Source: Roseovarius pacificus
GTDB taxonomy: Bacteria > Pseudomonadota > Alphaproteobacteria > Rhodobacterales > Rhodobacteraceae
Assembly: GCF_900142665.1 (NCBI RefSeq)
Contig: NZ_FRBR01000009.1
Location: 62,001-126,000 of the forward strand
Reading direction: 5' to 3'
Length of the DNA: 64,000 bases
Below the pieces are notes generated by a model. It was not told the origin of the DNA, ran no database searches, and saw nothing but the letters and a program-made list of their open reading frames with translations. Both the position numbers and the translations under genes were made by a program. Below are positions 1 through 8,245 of this stretch, piece by piece (the stretch's first letter is position 1; each line of letters starts with the position of its first letter).

Positions 1-514
1 GCTTCAGGGAGTCGACCGCATATTCCAGCGCTTCTTCCCAGGCTTCGGGCTGTGGGTAATCCGCCGATTCCAGCAAATCCGACGCTGCCGCTCCATCCGC
101 GACGTCGGTGATCTCTTCCATCAACGCGTCACGGTCGGTTGCGGCAGGGACCAGCCCGATAAGCGAGATGCCACTGTCATTTCGCAAGATTTCAATGGAA
201 AATCTGGGCGGTGCGACATTCTCGCTGTCTGCCACCAGCATCTGGTCGATAACCCGGGCGGCGTCTACCACGGTTCCAGCAACGGACAACGCCTTGAACC
301 TGACCGCCTCCGACGGGGCTGTGCCAGCCAGAAACACTTGTAAGCCGTTGGCATCGACCTCGGCCCATACCATGTCATTCTGGTCGAGCGTGTCACGCAC
401 GGCGGTGCGCGACGAATCCTCAATCGCGGTGACGGCGAAACGGGCCGCCATCAGACACATGGCGGCGGAAATCAGAAAAGTGGCTGCGATAACCAGTATC
501 GTAGACAGGCGCAT
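1..514 (-). CDS. OmpA-family protein, N-terminal part (cut by window edge)
   Basis: Reading the minus strand from the ATG at 514 gives an uninterrupted frame to the window edge (171 codons). It begins MRLSTILVIAATFLISAAM, a positively charged start followed by one hydrophobic segment (residues about 5-27), so it is membrane-anchored or secreted. A stretch near residues 50-85 (GLQVFLAGTAPSEAVRFKAL) looks like a BON-type repeat, as in the large OmpA-family proteins of Rhodobacterales that often sit beside ubiA. The OmpA domain itself would lie outside the window, so the family assignment is inference. The plus-strand frame at 108-542 is its shadow. Confidence 0.6.
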   Translation of the reverse strand, partial: MRLSTILVIAATFLISAAMCLMAARFAVTAIEDSSRTAVRDTLDQNDMVWAEVDANGLQVFLAGTAPSEAVRFKALSVAGTVVDAARVIDQMLVADSENVAPPRFSIEILRNDSGISLIGLVPAATDRDALMEEITDVADGAAASDLLESADYPQPEAWEEALEYAVDSLK

Positions 515-576
515 GAGGGTGAGGCCCGCAAGTTATTGTTGAGGCAGTGTTTAGGCCCTGCCGGAGCCGAGTTCAA

Positions 577-1545
577 TCACAGCAACAGCGCGACGGCGAA
601 AATCAGCACAGGCAGCAATCCGGCATCGCGGTTCGACCGAAACAGCCTGAGCAGCCGCTCACCATCGTCGAGCTTCAGCCGACGCAATTGCCAATGCATG
701 TGAAGCCCCATGGCCCAAGGTGCCAGAAGCGCCACCAACAAGGCAAGCGAACTTCCCCCGATCCCGGCCAGTATCACCGCAAGCATCTGCAAAAGCATCG
801 TCAGGATCATAAAGCCCAGCAACCAACGTGGTGTCGCATCGCCAAACAGGAGGGCCGTGGATTTCACCCCGATCAGCGCATCATCCTCTTTGTCCTGATG
901 GGCATAGATCGTGTCATAGAACAGTGTCCAGGCGATCCCCGACAGGTAAAGCAGAACCGCAGGCCATTCCAACTGGCCGGTATGCGCCGTCCAGGCCAAC
1001 AGCGCGCCCCAGTTGAAGGCCAGGCCCAAAAACACCTGCGGCCACCACGTAAACCGCTTGGCAAACGGGTAGATGGCCACAGGCAGCAACGCCAGAATAC
1101 CCAGCCCGATGGCGGCCAGATTGAAGGTCAACAGGATGCAGAACGCAATCAGGGCCTGCACGACCAGCCACATCAGCGCCTGCCTGACACTGACCTGCCC
1201 CGACGGAATCGGGCGCGATGCGGTACGCGCCACACTGCCGTCGATATTCCGGTCGGTAATATCGTTCCACGTGCAGCCCGCCCCACGCATCAGCCACGCA
1301 CCGATCCCACATCCCGCGAATATCCACAGATCATGCCAGCCAGCCAGCCCGTCATGCAGCATCGCCAGCAGCAAACCCCACCAGCAGGGCAGCAACAACA
1401 GCCATGTCCCGATCGGGCGGTCGGCACGAGCAAGCCGCAGATAGGGACGTGTCGAGGCCGGGGCTAATCGGTCCACCCAGTTGCCCTTGACCGCGTCGGC
1501 CACCTGACCTGTCGTGGCCTCTGGCGTCTGGTTCTTGCCGGTCAT
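577..1545 (-). CDS. ubiA: 4-hydroxybenzoate polyprenyltransferase UbiA
   Basis: Integral membrane prenyltransferase of ubiquinone synthesis, joining the polyprenyl tail to 4-hydroxybenzoate. The 322-residue protein has about eight or nine hydrophobic segments. It carries both aspartate-rich prenyl-diphosphate/Mg2+ motifs: NDITDRNID at 94-102 and YDTIYAHQDKEDD at 210-222, followed by IGVKST. Length is normal, with a slightly long soluble N-terminus (residues 1-35). Its start lies only 11 bp from that of the divergent rsmE, so the promoter of each gene must overlap the other's 5' region. Confidence 0.95.
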   Translation of the reverse strand: MTGKNQTPEATTGQVADAVKGNWVDRLAPASTRPYLRLARADRPIGTWLLLLPCWWGLLLAMLHDGLAGWHDLWIFAGCGIGAWLMRGAGCTWNDITDRNIDGSVARTASRPIPSGQVSVRQALMWLVVQALIAFCILLTFNLAAIGLGILALLPVAIYPFAKRFTWWPQVFLGLAFNWGALLAWTAHTGQLEWPAVLLYLSGIAWTLFYDTIYAHQDKEDDALIGVKSTALLFGDATPRWLLGFMILTMLLQMLAVILAGIGGSSLALLVALLAPWAMGLHMHWQLRRLKLDDGERLLRLFRSNRDAGLLPVLIFAVALLL

Positions 1546-1556
1546 ATGTTGCCCCC

Positions 1557-2282
1557 ATGGCAGATGCGAAAATCAGGCTTTATGTAGATCACCCCCTGGG
1601 GGAAGGGCAAACGGTTCCTCTGGACCGCGATCAGGCGCATTACCTGTTCGGCGTAATGCGACGCGGCGAGGGCGATACCGTGTTGCTGTTCAACGGGCGG
1701 GATGGCGAGTGGCACGCGACAGTGCAGGCGGCCTCCAAGCGAAGTGGTCTGCTCAGGACCGACGAGCAGACGCGCGCGCAGCAAATGCCCCCCGACCTTT
1801 GGCTGCTCTTCGCCCCGATCAAAAAGGCCCGCACCGACTTTATCGTCGAGAAAGCCACCGAAATGGGCGCGGCGCGGATTCTGCCGGTACAGACCGCGTT
1901 TACCAATTCCGAACGGATTCGGCAGGACCGCTTGCAAGCGCACGCGGTCGAGGCCGCCGAACAATGCGGGGGCACCTATGTGCCCGAAGTCGCCAATCTG
2001 CAAAAGCTTGATCGCCTGCTGTCAGATTGGCCGGAAGACCGGCACCTGATGTTCTGTGACGAGGCTCTTGTCGGTGCGGCTCAGACCCTTGGAACGGTGG
2101 GTGGCAACAAATGGGCGATCCTGATCGGCCCCGAAGGCGGCTTTTCCGACGATGAGCGTACCCGGCTGAACGCCCTGCCCTTTGCCCACCCCGTCAGCCT
2201 TGGCCCACGTATCCTGCGCGCCGATACCGCTGCCGTGGCCGCCTTGACCGTCTGGCAAACGACGCTTGGGGACTGGTCATGA
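1557..2282 (+). CDS. rsmE: 16S rRNA (uracil-1498-N3)-methyltransferase RsmE
   Basis: SAM-dependent SPOUT-class methyltransferase that modifies U1498 of 16S rRNA. The 241-residue protein has the usual order: a PUA-like N-terminal domain with the QAHYLFGVMRRGEGD segment (26-40), the EKATEMG motif (98-104), EAAEQCGG (132-139), and the knotted SAM site GPEGGFSDDE (191-200) with LGPRILRADTA (215-225). It is first in a three-gene run; its stop overlaps the start of the next gene by 4 bp (ATGA). Confidence 0.95.
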   Translation: MADAKIRLYVDHPLGEGQTVPLDRDQAHYLFGVMRRGEGDTVLLFNGRDGEWHATVQAASKRSGLLRTDEQTRAQQMPPDLWLLFAPIKKARTDFIVEKATEMGAARILPVQTAFTNSERIRQDRLQAHAVEAAEQCGGTYVPEVANLQKLDRLLSDWPEDRHLMFCDEALVGAAQTLGTVGGNKWAILIGPEGGFSDDERTRLNALPFAHPVSLGPRILRADTAAVAALTVWQTTLGDWS

Positions 2283-2791
2283 GTTTCGTCCGCCCGCAGG
2301 CCCGCGCCGCACTTTGGCGTTGGCGCGAAGGGCTGACCGGCGCGGCATTGCTTGCACTTGGACTGTGGTGGGCTCTCGGCACGTTTGGCATGCTGCACTG
2401 GCTGGGCTATGCCCTGATCCTGGCCGGGATTGTATTGGCCATCGCCGGGTTTCAGCGGGCCCGTTTTCGTACCATCCAGGGTGGCCCCGGCATCGTACAG
2501 GTCGATGAACGGCAGATCGCCTATTTCGGGCCGCTGACCGGCGGCGTGGTGGCCCTTGGTGAGATGACCCGCCTGTCGCTCGACCGTGCCGCCCATCCTG
2601 CGCATTGGGTTCTCAGCCAGCCGGGGCAGCCGGATCTTTACATCCCGCTCACCGCCGGCGGTTCGGATCTTCTGTTCGATGCTTTCGCCACGCTTCCGGG
2701 AATTCGGACGGAACGGATGCTGGCGCAAATGCGGCGTGACAGCCATGACTCCATCGTGATCTGGCAGAAACACACAAACGCCCTGCATTGA
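2279..2791 (+). CDS. Hypothetical membrane protein between rsmE and gshA
   Basis: A 170-residue protein with two closely spaced hydrophobic segments (about 20-40 and 42-60), then a soluble beta-rich C-terminal part with a GGSDLLFDAF segment. The start overlaps the rsmE stop (ATGA), so translation is probably coupled. No catalytic motif is visible. The two-TM plus cytoplasmic domain layout resembles small bacterial PH-like membrane proteins, but I do not recognise the family. Position suggests co-transcription with rsmE and gshA. Confidence 0.8.
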   Translation: MSFVRPQARAALWRWREGLTGAALLALGLWWALGTFGMLHWLGYALILAGIVLAIAGFQRARFRTIQGGPGIVQVDERQIAYFGPLTGGVVALGEMTRLSLDRAAHPAHWVLSQPGQPDLYIPLTAGGSDLLFDAFATLPGIRTERMLAQMRRDSHDSIVIWQKHTNALH

Positions 2792-2855
2792 CACCCCGCG
2801 AGAATACGGCCACTTGTGGCAGTCATTGTTGCGCGGCAAGGCAGGAGAGACGCTC

Positions 2856-4226
2856 ATGTCCATACCCCAATCCGGAGGCGGGCCGATCGAACGGCACGAA
2901 CAACTGGCGGAGTATATGGAAAGCGGCTGCAAACCGCCCGAAGACTGGCGTATCGGCACCGAGCATGAAAAGTTCGGCTATTGCAAGGACACCCTCAAGC
3001 CCCTGCCCTATGAAGGCGAGCGTTCGATTTTGGCCGTTCTCGAAGGCCTGCGCGACCGTCACGGCTGGTCCGAACTGCGCGAGGCCGACAAGCTGATCGG
3101 CCTGATGAAGGACGGTGCGAATGTCAGCCTCGAACCCGGCGGGGCACTGGAACTCAGCGGTGCACCTCTGGAAACGATCCATGAGACATGCGACGAGGTC
3201 AACGAACACCTGCGTGAGGTGAAAGACATCGCCGACGAAATCGGCGTCGGTTTCATCGGGCTCGGCGCAGCGCCGATATGGACGCACGAGGAAATGCCGC
3301 TGATGCCCAAGGGGCGTTACAAGCTGATGGATTCCTACATGCAATCGGTCGGCACCATGGGAACGTCGATGATGCGCCGAACCTGCACCGTTCAGGTCAA
3401 TCTGGATTTCGGCTCCGAGGCGGACATGGTGCAGAAGATGCGTGTCGCGATCGCCCTCCAGCCCGTTGCGACCGCATTGTTTGCCAATTCGCCGTTCTTT
3501 GAAAACAAGCCCAACGGCTTCAAAAGCTGGCGCAGCCGCATCTGGCGCGATCTTGACGCAGACCGCACGGGAATGGTGCCCTTCATCTTTGACGAAGGCT
3601 TCGGGTTCGAGGCATGGGTCCAGTATGCCCTTGATGTCCCTATGTATTTTGTCTATCGCGACGGGGTTTACATCAATGCGCTCGGTCAGTCCTTCCGTGA
3701 TTTCCTGAAGGGCGAACTGCCCGCATTGCCCGGTGAAAAACCCACCCTCTCGGACTGGGCCGATCACCTGACCACGATCTTCCCCGAGGCACGGATCAAG
3801 AAATTTATCGAGATGCGCGGTGCCGATGGCGGGCCTTGGCGGCGGCTGTGTGCGCTGCCCGCGTTCTGGGTCGGATTGACCTACGATCAGACCGCTCTGG
3901 ACGCCGCATGGGATCTGGTCAAAGGCTGGGATGCGGAGACCCGCGAAGCGCTGCGTGTGGCAGCGGGCAAGGACGCGTTGCAGGCCAAGGTGGGCGGGAT
4001 CGACATGCACGATCTGGCGCGCGAAGTTCTGGCGATTTCCGAGGCAGGCCTCAAGGCGCGTGCGCGCACGGGCGCCAACGGGATGATCCCGGACGAGACC
4101 CATTTCCTCAATGCACTCAAGGAAAGCGTGGAAAGCGGACAGGTGCCTGCCGACGAGTTGCTGGAGCATTACAACGGCGACTGGCAGGGCGATCTGACCC
4201 GGATTTACAAGGAATATTCCTACTGA
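2856..4226 (+). CDS. gshA: Glutamate-cysteine ligase GshA (plant/alphaproteobacterial type)
   Basis: ATP-dependent ligase making gamma-glutamylcysteine, the first step of glutathione synthesis. I start it at the ATG at 2856 (MSIPQSGGGPIERHEQLAEY, 456 residues), preceded by a purine-rich GCAGGAGAGA; an in-frame ATG at 2814 lies further up without a clear ribosome site. Motifs of this family include IGTEHEKFGY near residue 30, ANVSLEPGGALELSG, and MRRTCTVQVNLDF. Length fits the plant/proteobacterial class rather than the E. coli class. It ends the rsmE run and converges with plsY. Confidence 0.95.
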   Translation: MSIPQSGGGPIERHEQLAEYMESGCKPPEDWRIGTEHEKFGYCKDTLKPLPYEGERSILAVLEGLRDRHGWSELREADKLIGLMKDGANVSLEPGGALELSGAPLETIHETCDEVNEHLREVKDIADEIGVGFIGLGAAPIWTHEEMPLMPKGRYKLMDSYMQSVGTMGTSMMRRTCTVQVNLDFGSEADMVQKMRVAIALQPVATALFANSPFFENKPNGFKSWRSRIWRDLDADRTGMVPFIFDEGFGFEAWVQYALDVPMYFVYRDGVYINALGQSFRDFLKGELPALPGEKPTLSDWADHLTTIFPEARIKKFIEMRGADGGPWRRLCALPAFWVGLTYDQTALDAAWDLVKGWDAETREALRVAAGKDALQAKVGGIDMHDLAREVLAISEAGLKARARTGANGMIPDETHFLNALKESVESGQVPADELLEHYNGDWQGDLTRIYKEYSY

Positions 4227-4257
4227 TCACCGGGGGCATTTTGCCCATCGGTACAAC

Positions 4258-4290
4258 GTCGGTATCATGTCGGTATGACGTCGGTATCTG
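4258..4290. repeat. Three tandem 11-bp repeats between gshA and plsY
   Basis: Three consecutive copies of GTCGGTATNAN-type units occupy 4258-4268, 4269-4279 and 4280-4290; the first eight bases (GTCGGTAT) are identical in all three. They sit in the 92-bp gap between the convergent genes gshA and plsY, next to GC-rich inverted repeats (for example CTGCC/GGCAG around 4287-4302) that could act in termination. Function unknown. Confidence 0.7.
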
Positions 4291-4318
4291 CCAGACGGGC
4301 AGGCCGGAGGATCACGGC

Positions 4319-4924
4319 TTATTTCTGGCCGATCTTCGGTTCGGTTCCGGCCTTCAGCCGTACGATATTCGCGCGGTGCCGCCAGAAAATCAGCAGCATC
4401 AGCAGGAAACCGAGCACCACCATTTTCCCCTGACCGAGGAAGAACATCCAGATCGTCGATGACGCTGCCGCCACGATCGCGGCAAAGGACGAAATCCGCA
4501 CGATCAGGGCGGTCACCAGCCATGTCAGGCAACAGGCCAGACCGACGGGCCAGGCCAGCGCCAGCATCAGGCCCAGAAAGGTCGCCACTCCCTTGCCACC
4601 CTTGAAACCCAGCCAAACGGGATAGCAATGCCCGAGGAACGCCATCAGCGCCGCAAGCTGTGCGGCGTCTTCACCACTGACCGCCCGCGCCAGCAGAACG
4701 GCCACCGCCCCCTTGGCCCCGTCCAGCAGCAACGTGGCCGCCGCCGCCCCCTTGGAGCCGGTACGCAAGACGTTGGTCGCCCCGATGTTGCCTGACCCGA
4801 TCTCGCGCAGATTGCCGAGGTTCATCGCCTTCGCCAGCACCATGCCGAACGGAATGGAACCAAGCAGGTACCCGATGACGGCCCACAGGATCAAAAGCGA
4901 CTGGCTGGTTTCAAAATCAGGCAT
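4319..4924 (-). CDS. plsY: Acyl-phosphate:glycerol-3-phosphate acyltransferase PlsY
   Basis: Inner-membrane enzyme that transfers acyl groups from acyl-phosphate to glycerol-3-phosphate, the first step of phospholipid synthesis in most bacteria. The 201-residue protein has five or so membrane segments and the three conserved loops: GSIPFG...GSGNIGATNVLR (about 22-54), GFKGGKGVATFLG (about 105-117), and the C-terminal WRHRANIVRLKAGTEPKI. It overlaps the end of the pyrC-like gene by one base (TGATG) and is the last gene of the pyrB operon. Confidence 0.95.
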   Translation of the reverse strand: MPDFETSQSLLILWAVIGYLLGSIPFGMVLAKAMNLGNLREIGSGNIGATNVLRTGSKGAAAATLLLDGAKGAVAVLLARAVSGEDAAQLAALMAFLGHCYPVWLGFKGGKGVATFLGLMLALAWPVGLACCLTWLVTALIVRISSFAAIVAAASSTIWMFFLGQGKMVVLGFLLMLLIFWRHRANIVRLKAGTEPKIGQK

Positions 4925-6204
4925 CAGGCGGCCTCGAAAACGGGGGTTCCCGCAACATAGGTCGCCAGCACCTTACCTTGCATGCGCTGACCGTCAAACG
5001 GCGTGTTCTTGGATTTCGAGCGCAGCGTCGTGCGGTCCATGACAAAGGGTTTGTCGGCATCGAACAACACCAGATCGGCAGGCGCGCCCGCCGACAGCCG
5101 CCCCGAAGGCAGGCCGAGCCGCCGCGCCGGATTCAGCGCCATGGCCCGAAACAGCGTGGGCAGGTCCAGATCGCCCGAATGATACAGGCGCAGCGCGGCA
5201 GGCAGCAGGGTTTCCAACGCCACCGCGCCGCTGGCAGCCTCTTCGAACGGCAGGCGCTTGGATTCCTCGTCCTGCGGGGTATGCATGGAACTGATCACGT
5301 CGATCAGGCCCTTGCGCACGGCCTCGATCACTGCCTGCCGGTCGTCTTCCGAGCGCAGGGGCGGCTTGACCTTGAAGAAGGTGCGATAGTCGGCCACGTC
5401 CAGTTCGTTCAGGGTCAGGTGATGGATCGAGGTACCGGCGGTGATGTTCAGCCCGTTACGCCTGGCGCGCTCAAGCGCGGGCAGCGCGCGGGCGGTGGTG
5501 ATCTGGTCGGCGTGATAGGCCGCGCCCGTCATTTCCAGCAGGGCGATATCGCGGTCCAGCCCCATGCGTTCCGCCATGGGCGACACGGCAGGCAACCCGC
5601 GCAGAGAGGCGAACTTGCCGCTGGTGGCCGCCGCCCCGGCACTCAGACCCGGCTCTTGCGGGTGGGCGATGATCAACGCGCCAAGGGAACGGGCATAGGT
5701 CAGCGCGCGGCTGAACACCTTGGTGTTGGCGATCACATGATCGCAATCGGTAAAGGCCACCGCGCCCGCATCCATGAGAAACCCGATCTCGGTCATCTCG
5801 CGACCTTCGCGCCCCTTGGTCAGCGCCGCCATGGGGCGGACATGCACGGGGCCGGCCGCATTGGCGCGGCGCGCGACGAATTCCAGCGTCTCGGGGCTGT
5901 CGATGGCGGGGCTGGTATCGGGGCGGGTGACCATGGTGGTGACCCCGCCCGCCGCCGCGGCCAGACCGGCGGAACGATAGGATTCCTTGTGCCGCTCCCC
6001 CGGCTCGCACACCTTGACGCCGATATCGACGATACCCGGCGCAAGGCATTTGCCCCCGCAATCGACCATCTTGTCGGCCTCCGGCCTCTCTGCCCCCACC
6101 CCAGTTGCCGCGATAGCACCGTTTTCGATCAGCAGCCAACCGGGCGCCTCGGTGCCTTGTTCCGGGTCGATCAGGCGGGCATTGGTGAGAAGGGTTGTGG
6201 TCAT
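4924..6204 (-). CDS. pyrC: Dihydroorotase-like protein PyrC, probably non-catalytic (PyrC'/PyrX type)
   Basis: Amidohydrolase-fold protein of 426 residues in the pyrimidine operon; the start is the ATG at 6204 (MTTTLLTNARLIDPEQGTE), overlapping the previous gene by 4 bp. Active dihydroorotases have a zinc-binding HxH in PGxxDxHVHLREPG; here the segment reads PGIVDIGVKVCEPGERHKE, so both histidines are gone. The catalytic aspartate region, usually ATDHAPH, reads SSMHTPQ. IIAHPQEP and TSIHHLTL keep later histidines. Inactive homologues in Pseudomonas act as a structural partner of aspartate transcarbamoylase (PyrB). That role fits here because pyrB heads the same operon, and a real dihydroorotase should exist elsewhere. 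Confidence 0.88.
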   Translation of the reverse strand: MTTTLLTNARLIDPEQGTEAPGWLLIENGAIAATGVGAERPEADKMVDCGGKCLAPGIVDIGVKVCEPGERHKESYRSAGLAAAAGGVTTMVTRPDTSPAIDSPETLEFVARRANAAGPVHVRPMAALTKGREGREMTEIGFLMDAGAVAFTDCDHVIANTKVFSRALTYARSLGALIIAHPQEPGLSAGAAATSGKFASLRGLPAVSPMAERMGLDRDIALLEMTGAAYHADQITTARALPALERARRNGLNITAGTSIHHLTLNELDVADYRTFFKVKPPLRSEDDRQAVIEAVRKGLIDVISSMHTPQDEESKRLPFEEAASGAVALETLLPAALRLYHSGDLDLPTLFRAMALNPARRLGLPSGRLSAGAPADLVLFDADKPFVMDRTTLRSKSKNTPFDGQRMQGKVLATYVAGTPVFEAA

Positions 6205-6653
6205 TGCACGGCTCCGGTGATCGCGGTTTCGATCCGCTTGCAGGTGGCGTCGCGGTCGGATTGGTATTTCAGAAGATGCTTGTCGCCGGAGCGTGTCACG
6301 ATCTGCACGGCGCTTCCCAAGGTGCGGATGGTCTGAATGTCGCGCAGGAAAACGGCGCGGGTTTGCGGCCCCAGAAGGCGGCGGTCGGTCAAATCCCACC
6401 GGGCCTGCATTTCGTCCGAGGCCACGTAAAAGGCGCGCACCGCCACCGCCGCCAGCCCGCCGACGGCCCCGGTCCAGACATGCGGATTTCCCATCCCCCA
6501 CAAGATCACCATCCCGATGGCCATGGCCCCGGCGGCCAGCCACGCGTGATCGCGCCAATAGGCCGCCCTGTCCGGGTGGAAACTGTGCATAACGCGCTCG
6601 CCCTCGGCGAGGGGGGTGGTCGGCGTCATGGAATGGATCAGGCTTTCACTCAT
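6201..6653 (-). CDS. Small membrane protein in pyr operon (bacterial PH-like)
   Basis: A 150-residue protein with a short charged N-terminus, a hydrophobic hairpin (about 36-70), then a soluble part containing WDLTDRRLLG and FLRDIQTIRTLGSAVQIVT. The order of two TM segments then a strand-rich domain with W-x-LTxRRL resembles bacterial PH (bPH) membrane proteins; this is inference. It overlaps its neighbours on both sides by 4 bp (ATGA), so it is translationally coupled to the gene before it and to pyrC. Confidence 0.75.
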   Translation of the reverse strand: MSESLIHSMTPTTPLAEGERVMHSFHPDRAAYWRDHAWLAAGAMAIGMVILWGMGNPHVWTGAVGGLAAVAVRAFYVASDEMQARWDLTDRRLLGPQTRAVFLRDIQTIRTLGSAVQIVTRSGDKHLLKYQSDRDATCKRIETAITGAVQ

Positions 6654-7186
6654 GACGCGATCCAGATGACGACCGCGACCAACAGGAACAGCACCAGCAG
6701 CGCCAGACTGGCAATGCGCCCCGACATGGCGGCATCGTTTGGGCCGGGTTTGTCACCAGTCGTGCCGCGCGCGGCCTCGGACGGCAGCGGATCGAACGAC
6801 ACCGGCGCGGTTTCCTCGTTGAAGCTGGCGATCAGGTGCAGGGGGGCACGGGGCGTCAACACCTGCGCTTGCCCGTCAAAGGCGCGGGAGGTCACGATCA
6901 GAACATGGCCCGCCAACCCGTCAAGCCGCGCCCGCATGCCTGCCAGTTCGGCAACGGGAATCCCGTGGCCTTGTTCCAGATAGCCGCTCAACCCCAGTTC
7001 ATCGAGATCGGAGAGCGGGAACAGTTCGACATGATCGGGGTTCAGCGCTTCCGCGCCAAGCGCCTGTTGCAGCGGCCAGTTGCCGTTCCGGCGATTGAAC
7101 GCCTCGACCTGATCGGGGGTCAAATCGACGGTAAACACACGGACGACGCCGTGTTCCGTCGGTTTGATCTCGATCCGGTCGCTCAT
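6650..7186 (-). CDS. Hypothetical C-tail-anchored protein downstream of pyrB
   Basis: A 178-residue protein, soluble for about 155 residues, with a single hydrophobic segment at the very C-terminus ([21 protein letters not shown]), so it is a likely tail-anchored inner-membrane protein. It overlaps pyrB by 4 bp (ATGA) and the next gene by 4 bp. I see no catalytic motif. Insertion between pyrB and pyrC suggests co-expression with pyrimidine synthesis, but no function can be stated. Confidence 0.75.
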   Translation of the reverse strand: MSDRIEIKPTEHGVVRVFTVDLTPDQVEAFNRRNGNWPLQQALGAEALNPDHVELFPLSDLDELGLSGYLEQGHGIPVAELAGMRARLDGLAGHVLIVTSRAFDGQAQVLTPRAPLHLIASFNEETAPVSFDPLPSEAARGTTGDKPGPNDAAMSGRIASLALLVLFLLVAVVIWIAS

Positions 7187-8133
7187 ACCAGCACCTCGTG
7201 CGGGCGGGCGCGCAGGTTACGCGCCAGAAGGTCCATCGCGGCCATGCGCACGGCAACGCCCATCTCGACCTGTTCCTGAATGACGCTGCGATTGATGTCG
7301 TCGGCGATCTCGCCGTCGATCTCGACGCCCCTGTTCATCGGGCCGGGATGCATGACGATCGCATCCTCCTTTGCATATCCCAGTTTCTCGGCGTCCAGAC
7401 CGTAGCGGAAATAATATTCACGCTCCGAGGGGATAAAGCCGCCGTCCATCCGTTCGCGCTGAAGGCGCAGCATCATCACCACGTCCACATCGCGCAGCCC
7501 CTCGGCCATGTCGTCATAGACCTCGACCCCGAAATCGGCGATGCCGGAAGGCATCAGCGTGGGCGGGCCGATCAGGCGCACACGGTTTTCCATCTTGCCC
7601 AACAGAAGGATATTCGAGCGCGCCACACGGCTGTGGGCGATATCGCCGCAAATGGCGATATTCAGCCGGTGCAGGCGGCCCTTGGCCCGGCGGATGGTCA
7701 GCGCATCCAGAAGCGCCTGCGTCGGGTGTTCGTGGCGTCCGTCGCCGGCGTTCAGAACGGCGCAGTTCACCTTCTGCGCCAACAGGTCCACCGCGCCGGA
7801 ATGCGGGTGGCGCACGACCAGGAGATCGGGGTGCATGGCGTTGAGCGTCATCGCCGTGTCGATCAGGGTTTCACCCTTTTTGATCGAACTGGCCTGCATC
7901 GCCATGTTCATCACGTCGGCCCCCAGACGTTTGCCCGCCAGTTCGAAGCTGGCCTGCGTCCGGGTGGAGTTTTCGAAAAACATGTTGATCTGGGTAAGGC
8001 CCGCCAAAGCATCGGAGTGCTTCATGTCCTGCCGGTTCAGGGCCACGTATTGATCGGCCAGATCCAGAATCTCGGTGATTTCGGGCGGCGAGAGGGGTTC
8101 GATCCCCAGAAGGTGGGAGTGTGAAAAGGTCAT
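7183..8133 (-). CDS. pyrB: Aspartate carbamoyltransferase catalytic subunit PyrB
   Basis: Catalyses carbamoyl-phosphate plus aspartate to N-carbamoylaspartate in pyrimidine synthesis. Start is the ATG at 8133 ([19 protein letters not shown]), with GGAG just upstream; the frame extends farther without a plausible start. The 316-residue protein has the carbamoyl-phosphate motif [12 protein letters not shown] (near 55-66), the [10 protein letters not shown] segment, and the aspartate loop [13 protein letters not shown], with [11 protein letters not shown] near the C-terminus. It is first in a five-gene minus-strand operon (pyrB, two membrane proteins, pyrC-like, plsY). Confidence 0.95.
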   Translation of the reverse strand: MTFSHSHLLGIEPLSPPEITEILDLADQYVALNRQDMKHSDALAGLTQINMFFENSTRTQASFELAGKRLGADVMNMAMQASSIKKGETLIDTAMTLNAMHPDLLVVRHPHSGAVDLLAQKVNCAVLNAGDGRHEHPTQALLDALTIRRAKGRLHRLNIAICGDIAHSRVARSNILLLGKMENRVRLIGPPTLMPSGIADFGVEVYDDMAEGLRDVDVVMMLRLQRERMDGGFIPSEREYYFRYGLDAEKLGYAKEDAIVMHPGPMNRGVEIDGEIADDINRSVIQEQVEMGVAVRMAAMDLLARNLRARPHEVLV

Positions 8134-8245
8134 CCGCCGCTCCGTTCCGTGATCCTGCCCGCTTATAGGAAGGGTCGCGGTCAGGGGCAAGGTGTCGCTT
8201 TGCCCGCTTTCCACCAGCGCGACAGGGGAGTAGCCTGCGCATATC

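Noticed and set aside
108..542. Plus-strand frame of 144 codons
   Set aside because: It is antisense to a minus-strand frame with a clear signal anchor and BON-like sequence; its own product has shadow-like composition (Ser/Arg/Ala-rich) and no motif.
4978..6336. Plus-strand frame of 452 codons opposite pyrC
   Set aside because: Long only because GC-rich coding DNA leaves few stops; the product is rich in Arg, Gly and His and has no domain, while the minus-strand frame is a clear amidohydrolase.
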